Below are positions 19,249 to 29,531 of a stretch of 64,000 nucleotides of DNA, piece after piece. Position 1 is the first letter of the stretch. Each line of letters starts with the position of its first letter. The notes under the pieces were generated by a model, which did not search any database, was not told the DNA's origin, and was given only the letters and a program-made list of their open reading frames with translations. The position numbers and the translations under genes are program-made. This stretch comes from Variovorax dokdonensis (GTDB taxonomy: Bacteria > Pseudomonadota > Gammaproteobacteria > Burkholderiales > Burkholderiaceae_C): positions 1,674,001 through 1,738,000 of the forward strand of contig NZ_JASZYV010000001.1 of the NCBI RefSeq assembly GCF_030316895.1, in the 5' to 3' direction.

Positions 19249-19367
19249 CGACCGATTATGCGCAGATTCCCCCTTGTGAAAATCTGTGATCCTCCGCGTT
19301 GGGTACGCCGCCGGCCAAGTAAGATCGAAGCTTGCCTTGAAACGAAAGAAAGCTAGAAAGAAAAGCC

Positions 19368-20093
19368 ATGGCCGGACACAGCAAATGGGCCAATATCCAG
19401 CATCGGAAGGGCCGGCAGGACGAGAAGCGCGGCAAGATCTGGACACGAGTCATCCGTGAAATCATGGTCGCGGCACGCCAGGGCGGCGGCGACCTCAATG
19501 CCAATCCCCGCCTTCGTCTGGCGGTCGAAAAGGCCAAGGCCGCCAACATGCCGGCCGACACCGTCAAGCGCAACATCGACAAGGCCACCGGCAACCTCGA
19601 GGGCGTGACCTACGAGGAAATCCGCTACGAAGGCTACGGCATCGGCGGTGCGGCCATCATCGTCGACACGATGACCGACAACCGCGTCCGCACGGTGGCC
19701 GAAGTGCGCCACGCATTCAACAAGTACGGCGGCAACATGGGCACCGAAGGCTCGGTGGCCTTCCAGTTCAAGCATTGCGGGCAGATGTTCTTCGCTCCGG
19801 GTACGGATGAAGACAAGCTCATGGAAGTGGCGCTCGAAGCGGGCGCCGAGGATGTCGTCACCGGTGATGACGGCGCCATCGAGGTGCTGACTGCCGCGGG
19901 CGACTTCGAGTCCGTCAAGAACGCGCTCGAAGCCGCTGGCCTCAAGCCCGAGGTGGCCGAGGTCACCATGCGCGCCGAGAACTCGATCGACCTCCAGGGC
20001 GAGGATTCGCAGAAGATGCAAAAGCTCCTGGACGCATTGGAAGACCTGGACGATGTCCAGGACGTCTATCACAACGCTTCCCTGGATGAATAA
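19368..20093 (+). CDS. yebC: YebC/PmpR family protein
   Basis: A 241-residue protein of standard length beginning [18 protein letters not shown], the family hallmark, and containing [16 protein letters not shown] and [10 protein letters not shown]. Members are known as DNA-binding regulators and, in some species, as translation factors easing polyproline stalling. It is divergent from the methyltransferase operon (119 nt between the starts) and is followed after 9 nt by purD, so it opens the long yebC-purD-hemF-nadD-rsfS-rlmH-maf-rng run. Confidence 0.96.
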   Translation: MAGHSKWANIQHRKGRQDEKRGKIWTRVIREIMVAARQGGGDLNANPRLRLAVEKAKAANMPADTVKRNIDKATGNLEGVTYEEIRYEGYGIGGAAIIVDTMTDNRVRTVAEVRHAFNKYGGNMGTEGSVAFQFKHCGQMFFAPGTDEDKLMEVALEAGAEDVVTGDDGAIEVLTAAGDFESVKNALEAAGLKPEVAEVTMRAENSIDLQGEDSQKMQKLLDALEDLDDVQDVYHNASLDE

Positions 20094-20102
20094 GGCGCGC
20101 GC

Positions 20103-21398
20103 ATGAAGGTATTGGTCATCGGAGGCGGCGGCCGCGAACACGCACTGGCGTGGCGCCTGGCAAAAGGCGAGCGCGTGAGCCGCGTCTATGTCGCTCCCGG
20201 CAATGGCGGCACGGAAGGCGACTCGCGCTATACGCAGGTCGACATCACCGATCCGGCCAAGCTGTGCGCCTGGGCCAAGAAAGAAAAGATCGCGCTCACC
20301 GTGGTCGGCCCCGAAGGCCCGCTGGCTGCTGGCGTGGTGGACGAGTTCCGGGCCAATGGCCTGCGCATCTTCGGCCCCACCAAGGCGGCCGCGCAATTGG
20401 AAAGCTCGAAGGCCTTCTCCAAGGACTTCATGAAGCGCCACAAGATCCCGACGGCGAAGTACGAAACCTTCACCGACGCTGCGGCGGCGCATGCCTATGT
20501 CGACCAGGAAGGCGCGCCTATCGTGGTGAAGGCGGACGGGCTGGCCGCAGGCAAGGGCGTGGTCGTTGCCCAGACCGTGGCCGAGGCGCACGAAGCCATC
20601 GACTTCATGCTGCTGGACAACAAGTTCGGCGTCTCCCACAACCACGGTGGCGCTCGTGTCGTGATCGAGGAATTCCTCGCCGGCGAAGAAGCCAGCTTCA
20701 TCGTGATGTGCGACGGCAAGAATGTGGTGGCTCTGGCCACCAGCCAGGACCACAAGCGATTGCTCGACGGCGACAAGGGGCCGAACACCGGTGGCATGGG
20801 CGCCTATTCTCCGGCGCCCGTGGTGACCGCCGAGATCCATGCCCGCGTCATGCGCGAGATCATCCTGCCGACCGTGCGCGGCATGGAAATGGACGGCATT
20901 CCCTACACCGGCTTTCTGTACGCGGGCCTCATGATCGACAGCGCGGGTCACCCCAAGACGCTGGAGTTCAACTGCCGCATGGGCGACCCGGAAACCCAGC
21001 CGATCATGATGCGGCTCAAGTCCGACCTGTACGAAGTGCTGATGCACGGCGTGGAAGGCACGCTGGACCAGGTCGATCTGCAGTGGGACCGTCACATCGC
21101 CCTGGGTGTGGTCATGGCGGCTGCGGGCTATCCGCTGGATCCGCGCAAAGGCGACCGGATCTCCGGGATCCCGGCCGAGACGCCTCAAGCCGTGGTGTTC
21201 CATGCGGGCACGTCCATGGACAGCGGCGAACTGCGCACGAGCGGCGGGCGAGTCTTGTGCGTGACCGTGCTGGCCGACAGCGTCAAGCTGGCTCAGCAAA
21301 GGGCCTACGAAGTGGCCTCCAGGATCCAGTTCGATGGCGCCCAGTACCGCAAGGACATCGGGTATCGAGCGGTGCAGGCGCGCGGCCCAGCCAACTGA
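20103..21398 (+). CDS. purD: Phosphoribosylamine-glycine ligase
   Basis: A 431-residue ATP-grasp ligase of full length catalysing the second committed step of purine synthesis, joining glycine to phosphoribosylamine. It begins [20 protein letters not shown] and carries [33 protein letters not shown] and [13 protein letters not shown], all PurD signatures. It is co-directional with yebC; its stop overlaps the hemF start (TGATG). Confidence 0.97.
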   Translation: MKVLVIGGGGREHALAWRLAKGERVSRVYVAPGNGGTEGDSRYTQVDITDPAKLCAWAKKEKIALTVVGPEGPLAAGVVDEFRANGLRIFGPTKAAAQLESSKAFSKDFMKRHKIPTAKYETFTDAAAAHAYVDQEGAPIVVKADGLAAGKGVVVAQTVAEAHEAIDFMLLDNKFGVSHNHGGARVVIEEFLAGEEASFIVMCDGKNVVALATSQDHKRLLDGDKGPNTGGMGAYSPAPVVTAEIHARVMREIILPTVRGMEMDGIPYTGFLYAGLMIDSAGHPKTLEFNCRMGDPETQPIMMRLKSDLYEVLMHGVEGTLDQVDLQWDRHIALGVVMAAAGYPLDPRKGDRISGIPAETPQAVVFHAGTSMDSGELRTSGGRVLCVTVLADSVKLAQQRAYEVASRIQFDGAQYRKDIGYRAVQARGPAN

Positions 21399-22315
21399 TG
21401 CAGGGAACGGATCCCGCTGCGGTCGGCCAGTTCCTGCGCGAGTTGCAGGAGCGCATCATGGCGGCCGTAGAGGCAGCCGATGGCAAGGCCTGCAAGCGCG
21501 ACGCATGGCGAAAGGCGCCTCAGGAGCAGCTTCAAGGCGAGGGACTGACCTGCATCCTGGAAGGCGGCGAGCTTTTCGAGCGGGCCGGTTGCGGTTTCTC
21601 GCAGGTGCGCGGCCCCAAGCTGCCGCCATCGGCCACGCAGAACCGACCTGAACTTGCCGGCGTCGCCTTCGAGGCGATGGGGGTATCGCTGGTGTTTCAC
21701 CCGTGCAACCCCTTCGTGCCCACGGTCCACATGAACGTCCGCATGCTGGCTGCGCTGCCCGAAGGGGGCGAGCCGGTCTGCTGGTTTGGCGGCGGCATGG
21801 ACCTCACACCCTATTACGGCTTCGAAGACGACGCCCGGCATTTCCACTCGACGTGCCGCGACGCGCTGACCCCTTTTGGCGACGACAAGTATCCGCGCTT
21901 CAAGACCTGGTGCGACGACTACTTCTACCTGCGTCATCGCAACGAACAACGCGGCGTCGGCGGCATCTTCTTCGACGACTTTTCCGAACTCGGCTTCGAG
22001 CGGAGCTTCGAGATGCTGCGCGCCGTAGGCAATGCGTTCCTGCCAGCCTATCTTCCGATCGTGGAGCGGCGTCGGAACGCCGAATACGGACAGGCGCAGC
22101 GCGAATTCCAGTTGTACCGCCGCGGCCGCTACGTCGAATTCAACCTGGTCTGGGATCGCGGTACTCACTTCGGACTGCAATCGGGGGGGCGGACCGAATC
22201 GATCCTCCTGTCCATGCCTCCATTGGCCAGCTGGTCCTACCAGCGCGAGCCCGAGCCGGGTTCGCCGGAGGCTCGCCTGTATAGCGATTTCCTGGTGCGC
22301 CGCGAATGGCTTTGA
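21398..22315 (+). CDS. hemF: Oxygen-dependent coproporphyrinogen III oxidase
   Basis: A 305-residue enzyme of usual HemF length that oxidatively decarboxylates coproporphyrinogen III to protoporphyrinogen IX in heme synthesis. Diagnostic segments are [45 protein letters not shown] and [21 protein letters not shown]. The start ATG shares a base with the purD stop, so coupling is likely. It overlaps nadD by 10 nt. Confidence 0.97.
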   Translation: MQGTDPAAVGQFLRELQERIMAAVEAADGKACKRDAWRKAPQEQLQGEGLTCILEGGELFERAGCGFSQVRGPKLPPSATQNRPELAGVAFEAMGVSLVFHPCNPFVPTVHMNVRMLAALPEGGEPVCWFGGGMDLTPYYGFEDDARHFHSTCRDALTPFGDDKYPRFKTWCDDYFYLRHRNEQRGVGGIFFDDFSELGFERSFEMLRAVGNAFLPAYLPIVERRRNAEYGQAQREFQLYRRGRYVEFNLVWDRGTHFGLQSGGRTESILLSMPPLASWSYQREPEPGSPEARLYSDFLVRREWL

Positions 22316-22950
22316 ATCCCGCAGGCCCGGCCGACGAGGCCGCTGCCCGCATCGGCATCTTCGGTGGTGCGTTCGATCCGCCGCACAACGCCCATGCGGC
22401 GCTGGCCCTTGCTGCGATCACCCAGTTGAAGTTGGACGAACTGCGGATCTTCCCGACCGGGCAGGCATGGCACAAGGCGCATGGCCTGAGCGCCGCCGAG
22501 CATCGCCTGGCCATGGCCCGGTTGGCTTTCGAAGCCTTGCCTGGGGCGGTGGTCGACGACCGCGAAATCCGCCGCAGCGGCCCCACTTACACGCTCGATA
22601 CGCTGCGCGAGATGCGTCTGCAACGTCCTGATGCAGAATTGATGCTGTTGCTCGGTGCCGACCAGGCGCGTGCGCTACCCACCTGGCACGGCTGGCAGGA
22701 GATCCTGGCGCTCGCTATCGTTTGTGTAGCACAGCGTCCTGATCCTGCAGGCCGCAGCGCGGCATTCGACCCCGACAGTCTGACGGGACGCCCAAGCGGC
22801 GCACGCTTTTGGACCATCGAACTGCCCGCGATGGAAATCAGCGCCACCGACATCCGTGCCCGCGCAGCGCGCGGCGAAGACCTCTCCAGTCTGGTTCCGC
22901 CCGCCGTTGCGCGCTATATTGATCTACACCACCTTTATGCGAACACCTGA
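22306..22950 (+). CDS. nadD: Nicotinate-nucleotide adenylyltransferase
   Basis: A 214-residue nucleotidyltransferase of the NadD family making nicotinate adenine dinucleotide in NAD synthesis. It shows [14 protein letters not shown] at 17-30 (the HxGH-type site), the [14 protein letters not shown] segment and SATDIRAR near the C-terminus. It overlaps hemF by 10 nt and rsfS by 1 nt, so the whole run appears to be one operon. The nadD-rsfS-rlmH order is widespread in proteobacteria. Confidence 0.95.
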   Translation: MALNPAGPADEAAARIGIFGGAFDPPHNAHAALALAAITQLKLDELRIFPTGQAWHKAHGLSAAEHRLAMARLAFEALPGAVVDDREIRRSGPTYTLDTLREMRLQRPDAELMLLLGADQARALPTWHGWQEILALAIVCVAQRPDPAGRSAAFDPDSLTGRPSGARFWTIELPAMEISATDIRARAARGEDLSSLVPPAVARYIDLHHLYANT

Positions 22951-23642
22951 TGAACTCTGAATCCGCCGCCAAGAAAGACACCCAGAAATTGCAGCGGGCC
23001 ATCATCGATGGCCTGGAGGACGTCAAGGCGCAGGACATCCAGGTTTTCGACACGGAGGATCTGTCACCGCTGTTCGAGCGCGTGATCGTGGCCTCCGGCA
23101 CTTCGAACCGACAGACCAAGGCCCTGGCCGCCAGCGTGCGCGACGCCGTGCGCGAAGCCGGATTCGCCAAGCCGCGCACCGAGGGCGAGGACAACGGCGA
23201 ATGGATCATCGTCGACTGCGGTGCCGCGGTGGCGCACATCATGCAGCCGGCCATCCGCCAGTACTACCACCTCGAAGACATCTGGGGCGAAAAGCCTGTT
23301 CGCGTGAAACTGGGTGCCCCCAAGCCGGTCAGGCCTCAGGCCGCCGTGCGCGATAGCGCGGAGCCCAAGGCTGCCCGCAGCAGCGCAGGCAAGGGCGCGA
23401 GCGCCAAACGCACGCCGGCAGCCAAGACGCCTGCCGCGAAGAAGTCCGCCTCGTCGACCCGCTCCGGCGCGGCAAGCCGCAAGCGCGCTGCTCCCAAGCC
23501 GGCGGCAGGTCCTGTGCAGAAGGTGATCGGCAAGCCGGTGGCGGGCAAGAAGACCCCGGCACGCAAGACCACCACGGCTGCCCGCAAGACGACCGCAGCC
23601 CGCAAGGCGCCTGCGCGCAAGACGGCCGCCAGCGGCCGATGA
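22950..23642 (+). CDS. rsfS: Ribosome silencing factor with Lys/Ala-rich tail
   Basis: A 230-residue protein. Residues about 10-115 are the RsfS/DUF143 domain ([52 protein letters not shown]). RsfS binds ribosomal protein L14 and blocks subunit joining in starvation. The remaining ~110 residues are a Lys/Ala/Pro/Thr/Arg-rich, histone-H1-like tail with KTPAAKK and AARKT-type repeats; E. coli RsfS is only about 105 residues and lacks it. The tail is in frame and runs straight into the 4-nt overlap with rlmH, so it is not an assembly artefact. Confidence 0.92.
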   Translation: MNSESAAKKDTQKLQRAIIDGLEDVKAQDIQVFDTEDLSPLFERVIVASGTSNRQTKALAASVRDAVREAGFAKPRTEGEDNGEWIIVDCGAAVAHIMQPAIRQYYHLEDIWGEKPVRVKLGAPKPVRPQAAVRDSAEPKAARSSAGKGASAKRTPAAKTPAAKKSASSTRSGAASRKRAAPKPAAGPVQKVIGKPVAGKKTPARKTTTAARKTTAARKAPARKTAASGR

Positions 23643-24106
23643 AGCTGCTGGTCGTCGCGGTCGGGCTGCGTGTTCCCGACTGGGCGCAGACCGCCTGGGA
23701 CGACTATGCCAAGCGCTTCCCTCCCGAACTGAAGCTGGAACTGCGAGCGGTCAAGACCGAGCCTCGTGGCTCCAAGACGCTCGAAACGCTCTACGCGGCC
23801 GAGCGCTCGCGCATCGAGGCGGCCATCGCCAAGGGCATGCGGCTCGTCGTGCTCGATGAGCGCGGCGCACGCCTGACGACTCAGCAACTGGCGGGTCGGC
23901 TCAAATCCTGGCAGGAAGAGGGCGGAGATGTCGCCTTGGTCATCGGCGGGCCGGACGGACTCGATCCGGCACTGCGCGCCGCCGCGCACGAATCCATTCG
24001 CCTGTCCGACCTGACGCTGCCGCACGCCATGGTGCGAGTGCTGCTCGTCGAGCAGCTCTACCGTGCCTGGTCGGTCAACGCCGGCCATCCCTACCATCGA
24101 GAATGA
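23639..24106 (+). CDS. rlmH: 23S rRNA pseudouridine-1915 N3-methyltransferase
   Basis: A 155-residue SPOUT-class methyltransferase of exact family length, beginning [15 protein letters not shown] and ending [13 protein letters not shown]. The SAM-binding knot is seen in [16 protein letters not shown], and [23 protein letters not shown] is the C-terminal hallmark. It modifies helix 69 of 23S rRNA. It overlaps both neighbours, rsfS and maf, by 4 nt. Confidence 0.97.
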   Translation: MKLLVVAVGLRVPDWAQTAWDDYAKRFPPELKLELRAVKTEPRGSKTLETLYAAERSRIEAAIAKGMRLVVLDERGARLTTQQLAGRLKSWQEEGGDVALVIGGPDGLDPALRAAAHESIRLSDLTLPHAMVRVLLVEQLYRAWSVNAGHPYHRE

Positions 24107-24717
24107 GCGCTTCGCCTGCCTTCATCTATCTGGCTTCGCAAAGCCCCCGCAGAGCGCAACTGCTCGACCAACTGGGCGTGATGCACCACTTGCTGGTGGC
24201 GCTTTCGGACGAGGAAGACGCCGAGGCCCTGGAGGCGGTTCGCGCCGGCGAGGCACCCGCGGCCTACGTCCAGCGGGTCACCGCACTCAAGCTGGACGCC
24301 GCCGTGGCGCGGCATCGCAGGCGCGAGTTGGCGGCAGCGCCCATCCTGTGCGCGGACACCACCGTGGCCCTGGGTCGCGAGATTCTGGGCAAGCCGGAAG
24401 ACGGCAACGACGCGCGCCGCATGCTCAAGGCGCTTTCAGGCGGCACGCATCGCGTGCTGACGGCCATAGCCTTGCAGAGCGGGCGCAAGCGCCTGACCGC
24501 ACTGAGCGAGTCCCGGGTGCGCTTCGGCGTGCTGAGCGACGCCCAGATCGCCAGTTACGTGGCCAGCGGCGAGCCGATGGGCAAGGCCGGCGCGTACGCG
24601 GTGCAGGGGCGGGCGGCAGCCATGATCGAGCACATCAGCGGCAGCTATTCAGGCATCATGGGGCTGCCCATGTTCGAGACCGCGCAATTGCTGCGCGGGG
24701 CGGGCTTCAGGCTTTGA
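24103..24717 (+). CDS. maf: Maf family nucleoside triphosphate pyrophosphatase
   Basis: A 204-residue Maf protein with [16 protein letters not shown] at the N-terminus (the SxRR phosphate-binding motif), [16 protein letters not shown], and [30 protein letters not shown], the catalytic and C-terminal signatures. Such enzymes hydrolyse non-canonical or canonical dTTP/UTP and act in nucleotide-pool sanitation. It overlaps rlmH by 4 nt and is followed after 2 nt by rng; maf-rng pairing is common. Confidence 0.95.
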   Translation: MSASPAFIYLASQSPRRAQLLDQLGVMHHLLVALSDEEDAEALEAVRAGEAPAAYVQRVTALKLDAAVARHRRRELAAAPILCADTTVALGREILGKPEDGNDARRMLKALSGGTHRVLTAIALQSGRKRLTALSESRVRFGVLSDAQIASYVASGEPMGKAGAYAVQGRAAAMIEHISGSYSGIMGLPMFETAQLLRGAGFRL

Positions 24718-24719
24718 CC

Positions 24720-26255
24720 ATGCAAGAAATACTCATCAACTGGTCGCCGCAGGAGACACGGGTTGCCGTCATCGAGCAGGGCGCCGTCCAGGAGCTCCAC
24801 GTGGAGCGCACGCTCGAACGGGGCCTCGTGGGCAACGTCTATCTCGGCAAGGTCTCGCGCGTGCTGCCGGGCATGCAGTCCGCGTTCATCGACATCGGGC
24901 TCGAGCGCACGGCCTTCCTGCACGTCGCCGACATCATTGCGCCGTTTGCGCCGGGGTCGAGGTCTGCCAACAGCGCCGCCACGCCCGATCGCGATCATCG
25001 CGAGCGCAATGGCCCGGCCGTGCCCATCGAGCGTCTGGTGCACGAGGGGCAGTCGTTGCTGGTCCAGGTCATCAAGGACCCCATCGGGACCAAGGGTGCG
25101 CGCCTGTCCACGCAGATCAGCATCGCTGGAAGGCTGCTGGTCTTCCTGCCGCAGGACAATCACATCGGCGTGTCGCAGAAGATTCCGAACGACCTGCGCG
25201 AGGCGCTGCGACAGCGGATGCTGGCGCTGGGCCAGGCTGCGGCCGCCGCCGAGAACAACGGGGTGGTGCCCACGAACACGGGCGGCTTCATTCTTCGCAC
25301 CAATGGCGAGGATGCGTCCGACGCCGAACTGGCCGAAGACATCGCCTACCTGCGCAAGACCTGGCTTCGCATTCGCGAGATGGCGGGCATCAAGCCGCCG
25401 GTGTCGCTGTTGCACCAGGACCTGAGCCTGCTTCAGCGCGTGCTGCGCGACCTCGTGAACGAAGACACGCAGAGCATCCGCATCGATTCGCGCGAGCAGC
25501 ATGAAGTGCTGCTCAAGTTCGGCCGCGAGTTCATGCCCAAGGCGGCCGAGAAGCTCCAGCTGTACAAGGGTGAGCGGCCGATCTTCGACCTGTTTTCCGT
25601 GGATGAGGAAATCGCTCGTGCGCTGGGTCGGCGTGTCGACCTCAAGTCCGGCGGCTACCTCGTGGTGGACCAGACCGAGGCCCTGACCACGGTCGACGTC
25701 AACACCGGCGGCTACGTCGGCGCCCGCAATTTCGACGACACGGTGTTCAAGACCAACCTGGAGGCCGCGCAGGCCATCGCGCGGCAATTGCGCCTGCGCA
25801 ACCTGGGCGGCATCATCATCGTGGACTTCATCGACATGACCCGCGACGACCATCGCGAGCAGGTACTGGCTGAATTCCGCAAGCAACTGGCGCGCGACAG
25901 GGTCAAGACCACCGCCGGCGGTTTCTCGCAGCTGGGACTGGTGGAGATGACGCGCAAGCGCACCCGCGAATCGCTGGCCCACATGTTGTGCGAGCCCTGC
26001 CTTTCCTGCGGCGGGCAAGGCATCGTCAAGACCGCGCGCAGCGTCGCCTACGACGTGCTGCGCGAGATCCTGAGAGAGGCGCGGCAGTTCACGCCGCGCG
26101 AGTTCCGGATCGTCTCGTCGCCGCAGGTGATCGAACTGTTCCTGGACGAGGAAAGCCAGCACCTTGCAGGCCTGTCCGACTTCATCGGCAAGCCGATCTC
26201 GCTTCAGGCCGAGCAGGCGATAGGGCAGGGGCAGTACGACATCGTGCTGCTCTAG
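24720..26255 (+). CDS. rng: Ribonuclease G
   Basis: A 511-residue endoribonuclease of the RNase E/G family, of RNase G length. The N-terminal S1 domain (GNVYLGKVSRVLPGMQSAFIDIG) carries a short species-specific insertion around 85-100, followed by the RNase H-like and DNase I-like catalytic parts (TVDVNTGGYVG, LGGIIIVDFIDM) and the zinc-link CEPCLSCGG. It matures 16S rRNA 5' ends and decays mRNAs. The start ATG lies 2 nt after the maf stop. Its stop is only 3 nt from the stop of the convergent msbA gene. Confidence 0.96.
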   Translation: MQEILINWSPQETRVAVIEQGAVQELHVERTLERGLVGNVYLGKVSRVLPGMQSAFIDIGLERTAFLHVADIIAPFAPGSRSANSAATPDRDHRERNGPAVPIERLVHEGQSLLVQVIKDPIGTKGARLSTQISIAGRLLVFLPQDNHIGVSQKIPNDLREALRQRMLALGQAAAAAENNGVVPTNTGGFILRTNGEDASDAELAEDIAYLRKTWLRIREMAGIKPPVSLLHQDLSLLQRVLRDLVNEDTQSIRIDSREQHEVLLKFGREFMPKAAEKLQLYKGERPIFDLFSVDEEIARALGRRVDLKSGGYLVVDQTEALTTVDVNTGGYVGARNFDDTVFKTNLEAAQAIARQLRLRNLGGIIIVDFIDMTRDDHREQVLAEFRKQLARDRVKTTAGGFSQLGLVEMTRKRTRESLAHMLCEPCLSCGGQGIVKTARSVAYDVLREILREARQFTPREFRIVSSPQVIELFLDEESQHLAGLSDFIGKPISLQAEQAIGQGQYDIVLL

Positions 26256-26258
26256 CCG

Positions 26259-28046
26259 TCAGAGCATCACTTCCTGCGCGGGCTCGGCGCTGCGTTGCGC
26301 CAAGGTCTGCAGCCGCGCGTACAAACCGTCGTAGGCCATCAATTGGGCATGGTTGCCCTGCTCGGCGATGCGGCCATGGTCCATGACCACGATGCGATCG
26401 GCATGCTGGATGGTCGACAGGCGGTGCGCCACGATGAGCGTGGTGCGTCCCTGCATCAGACGCGCCAGCGCTTCCTGCACCAGGCGCTCTGACTCCGTAT
26501 CCAGCGCGGACGTGGCTTCGTCCAGTAGCAGGATGGGCGCGTTCTTGTACAGCGCCCGTGCAATGGCCAGGCGCTGGCGCTGCCCGCCTGAGAGTTGCGT
26601 GGCGTTGTGGCCGAGGATGGTGTCGATCCCTTCAGGCAAGCCTTGCACGTGCGCGGAAAGGTTGGCCGCCTCGATGCAAGACTGCACCCGCTCGCGGTCG
26701 ATCGATGCGCCCAGCGCCACGTTCGCGGCCAGCGTGTCGTTGAGCATCACCACGTCCTGGCTGACCATCGCGAATTGCGAGCGCAGGCTCTGCAGGTTCC
26801 ACTGCGCGATGTCATGGCCGTCGAGCAGGATCTGCCCCGACATGGGCAGCACGAAACGCGGCAGCAGGTTGACGAGGGTGGTCTTGCCGGAGCCCGAGGG
26901 GCCGACAAGTGCCACGACCTCGCCGGGGGCGATGTCCAGGTCGACGCGGTCGAGCGCGCGCGCTTCGTCCTCGCCGCGGTAGCCGACCACCACACCGCGC
27001 AGTTCGATGCGCCCCTCGGATCGTTCGACCGAAAAGCTGCCTTGCCCTTCGCGCGGCACCGTGTCGACCATGCCCAGGCCACGCTCGAGTGCTGCCAGGC
27101 CTCGCGAGATGGGTGTGGCCATGTCGGAGAGGCGCCGGATCGGCGCGATCAGCATCGCCATGGCTGCGATGTAGGCGACGAAGCCGCCCACCGTCAGGCC
27201 TTGGTCTCCGCTTTGCCAGAGCGCGATCATCACGACCACCGACAGGGCGATCGAGGCCAGCAACTGCGTGATCGGCGTCATGGCGGCCGACGCGATCGTT
27301 GACTTGACCGCCAGGCGCGTCAGCAGTTGGCTGAGCTTGTCGAAGCGATCCTTCTGGGCGCCTTCCGCGCCGTGCAGCCGCACCATGCGGTGGGCCAGCA
27401 CGTTTTCCTCCACGACGTAGGCCAGTTCGTCGGTGGTTTTCTGTCCCAGCTTCGTGAGGTGGTAAAGGCGCCTGGAGAACACCTTCATCACCCAGGCCAC
27501 GCCCGGCACCATCAGTCCGACGATGAGGGTCAGCTTCCAGTTCAGGTAGATCAGGTAGACCAGCAACGCCACCAGCGTGAAGCCGTCGCGCGACAGCCCC
27601 AGCATGGCTTGCACGAGCATCATCGAACCAGCCTGGATCTCGTAGACCACGGTGTTCGAAAGCGCGCTGGCCGATTGGCGGGAGAAGAGCGCCAGCTCGG
27701 CGTCCATGAGGCGTGAGAACAGCACCCTGCGCAAGGCGTGCATGCCTTCATTCGCAATCCGGGCCAACGCATATTGCGACGTGAACTGCGCCATGCCGCG
27801 CACCGCAAACAGCGAGATCGCGGCCGCAGGCACCATCCAAAGCTCGAGGCCACCGGAGAAGCCGTGGTCGAGCAATGGCTTGACCAGCGCAGGCATGAGG
27901 GGCTCGGTCAGCGCCGCGATCAAGGCGGCGCCCACGCCCAAAGCCCACCAGCGTTTGGAGCCGACGAACCAGACGGCCAGTCGGGCCAGGCGTTTGGGAA
28001 GGGAAAGACTCGCGGCGGGATCGGCCGCGGGGGAGGGGGACTGCAT
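26259..28046 (-). CDS. msbA: Lipid A export ABC transporter, permease/ATPase
   Basis: A 595-residue half-transporter with six membrane segments in the first ~320 residues and a C-terminal ATPase domain: Walker A GPSGSGKT near residue 380, Q-loop MVSQDVVMLND, signature LSGGQRQRLAIARAL, Walker B ILLLDEATSALD, and H-loop IVAHRLST. Length and the FVGSKRWWALGVGAALIAAL start match MsbA, which flips lipid A across the inner membrane. The ATG at 28046 was preferred over one 14 codons upstream, which would enter the promoter region shared with tolB. It is a single gene, convergent with rng and divergent from tolB. Confidence 0.9.
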   Translation of the reverse strand: MQSPSPAADPAASLSLPKRLARLAVWFVGSKRWWALGVGAALIAALTEPLMPALVKPLLDHGFSGGLELWMVPAAAISLFAVRGMAQFTSQYALARIANEGMHALRRVLFSRLMDAELALFSRQSASALSNTVVYEIQAGSMMLVQAMLGLSRDGFTLVALLVYLIYLNWKLTLIVGLMVPGVAWVMKVFSRRLYHLTKLGQKTTDELAYVVEENVLAHRMVRLHGAEGAQKDRFDKLSQLLTRLAVKSTIASAAMTPITQLLASIALSVVVMIALWQSGDQGLTVGGFVAYIAAMAMLIAPIRRLSDMATPISRGLAALERGLGMVDTVPREGQGSFSVERSEGRIELRGVVVGYRGEDEARALDRVDLDIAPGEVVALVGPSGSGKTTLVNLLPRFVLPMSGQILLDGHDIAQWNLQSLRSQFAMVSQDVVMLNDTLAANVALGASIDRERVQSCIEAANLSAHVQGLPEGIDTILGHNATQLSGGQRQRLAIARALYKNAPILLLDEATSALDTESERLVQEALARLMQGRTTLIVAHRLSTIQHADRIVVMDHGRIAEQGNHAQLMAYDGLYARLQTLAQRSAEPAQEVML

Positions 28047-28185
28047 GCGCGAGAATTCTACGGGCGCCCCTGTAGGATCGCACCGCAACTTCTACAACTT
28101 GTGACGAGGCCTCCGGGAGCTTGTGTACCATTGGCGGCAATTGCCGGAGTGGAACTTTTCTCGCTCCGAACCCTCATCGATACGC

Positions 28186-29502
28186 ATGAAAAAGCCGTTG
28201 CCAGTATTTCAAACGACTCCTTCTGCATTCCCAGTCTCTCGCCGCGCTCTCGTGGCGGCTCTTGCAATCTCTCCTGTCGTCCCGGCCTTGGCTCAATTCA
28301 GAGTCGAGGTGAGCGGCGTCGGCCTCACGCAATTGCCGATCGCCATCGCGCCGTTTGCCGGCGAAGGCTCATCACCGCAGAAGATCTCCGCCATCATCAA
28401 GGCCGATCTGGAGCGCAGCGGCCAGTTCCGCGGCGTGGACGCTTCGGGCGACCAGCTCGACGAGAACTCGCGCCCCGACCTGAACCTGTGGCGCCAGCGC
28501 ACTGCTGATTCGCTGGCCGTCGGCAGCGTGCAGCGCATGGGCGATGGCCGCTATTCGGTGCGTTTCCGCCTGTGGGACGTGGTCAAGGGCCAAGACCTGG
28601 GTGGGCAAAGCTACACCGTGCCGCAAGCCGACCTGCGGTTGGCAGCGCACCGCATCGCCGATTTCATCTACGAGAAACTGACCGGCGAGCGCGGCATCTT
28701 CTCGACGCGCATTGCCTATGTCACCAAGACAGGCAGCCGATACGCGTTGTGGGTGGCCGATGCCGATGGCGAGAACGCCCAGGCTGCGCTCAACAGCCCG
28801 GAGCCGATCATCTCGCCGGCCTGGTCCTCCAGCGGCAACCAGCTGGCGTACGTGTCGTTCGAGTCGCGCAAGCCGGTGGTCTACGTGCACACCGTCTCCA
28901 GCGGACAGCGCCGACTGGTGGCCAACTTCAAGGGCTCCAACAGCGCGCCGGCCTGGTCGCCCGATGGCAGTACGCTGGCCGTCACGCTCAGCCGCGACGG
29001 TGGCTCGCAGCTCTACACGATTCCAGCCAGCGGGGGCGAGCCCAAGCGGCTGACGCAGAGCGCGGGGATCGACACCGAGCCCGTCTATTCCGCGGACGGA
29101 CGCTACATCTACTTCGTCAGCGATCGAGGGGGCGCCCCTCAGATCTACCGGATGGGCACGAGCGGCGGCAACCCCGAGCGCGTCACATTCAGCGGCAGCT
29201 ACAACATCTCCCCGGCCATCAGTCCCGATGGACGCTGGCTCGCCTACATCTCGCGAGTCGGCGGCGCCTTCAAGCTCTACGTCATGGACCTTGCCGGCGG
29301 CACCGCCACCGCCATCACCGATACCAGCTCGGACGAAAGCCCGAGCTTCGCGCCCAACAGTAAATTGATCGTCTATGCCACGAACCTGCAAGGGCGCGAG
29401 GCATTGATGACCACCACACTCGACGGAAAGATCAAGGCGCGGTTGGCGGGGCAGGCGGGAGACATCCGTGAGCCGGACTGGGGTCCGTTCCAGAAGCAAT
29501 GA
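28186..29502 (+). CDS. tolB: Tol-Pal system protein TolB
   Basis: A 438-residue periplasmic protein: a signal peptide ending ALAQ, an N-terminal alpha/beta domain (VGLTQLPIAIAPFAGEG) and a C-terminal six-bladed beta-propeller with repeated PAWSPDGSTLAV / ISPDGRWLAYIS motifs. TolB links Pal to the inner-membrane TolQRA complex for outer-membrane constriction. The ATG at 28186 (MKKPLPVFQ) gives a normal signal peptide; an upstream in-frame ATG at 28123 would not. It is followed by pal after 29 nt. Unusually, tolQ, tolR and tolA do not precede it; msbA lies divergently upstream. Confidence 0.95.
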   Translation: MKKPLPVFQTTPSAFPVSRRALVAALAISPVVPALAQFRVEVSGVGLTQLPIAIAPFAGEGSSPQKISAIIKADLERSGQFRGVDASGDQLDENSRPDLNLWRQRTADSLAVGSVQRMGDGRYSVRFRLWDVVKGQDLGGQSYTVPQADLRLAAHRIADFIYEKLTGERGIFSTRIAYVTKTGSRYALWVADADGENAQAALNSPEPIISPAWSSSGNQLAYVSFESRKPVVYVHTVSSGQRRLVANFKGSNSAPAWSPDGSTLAVTLSRDGGSQLYTIPASGGEPKRLTQSAGIDTEPVYSADGRYIYFVSDRGGAPQIYRMGTSGGNPERVTFSGSYNISPAISPDGRWLAYISRVGGAFKLYVMDLAGGTATAITDTSSDESPSFAPNSKLIVYATNLQGREALMTTTLDGKIKARLAGQAGDIREPDWGPFQKQ

Positions 29503-29531
29503 CGCAGAAATCTACTCAGAGGAGTTCAAGA

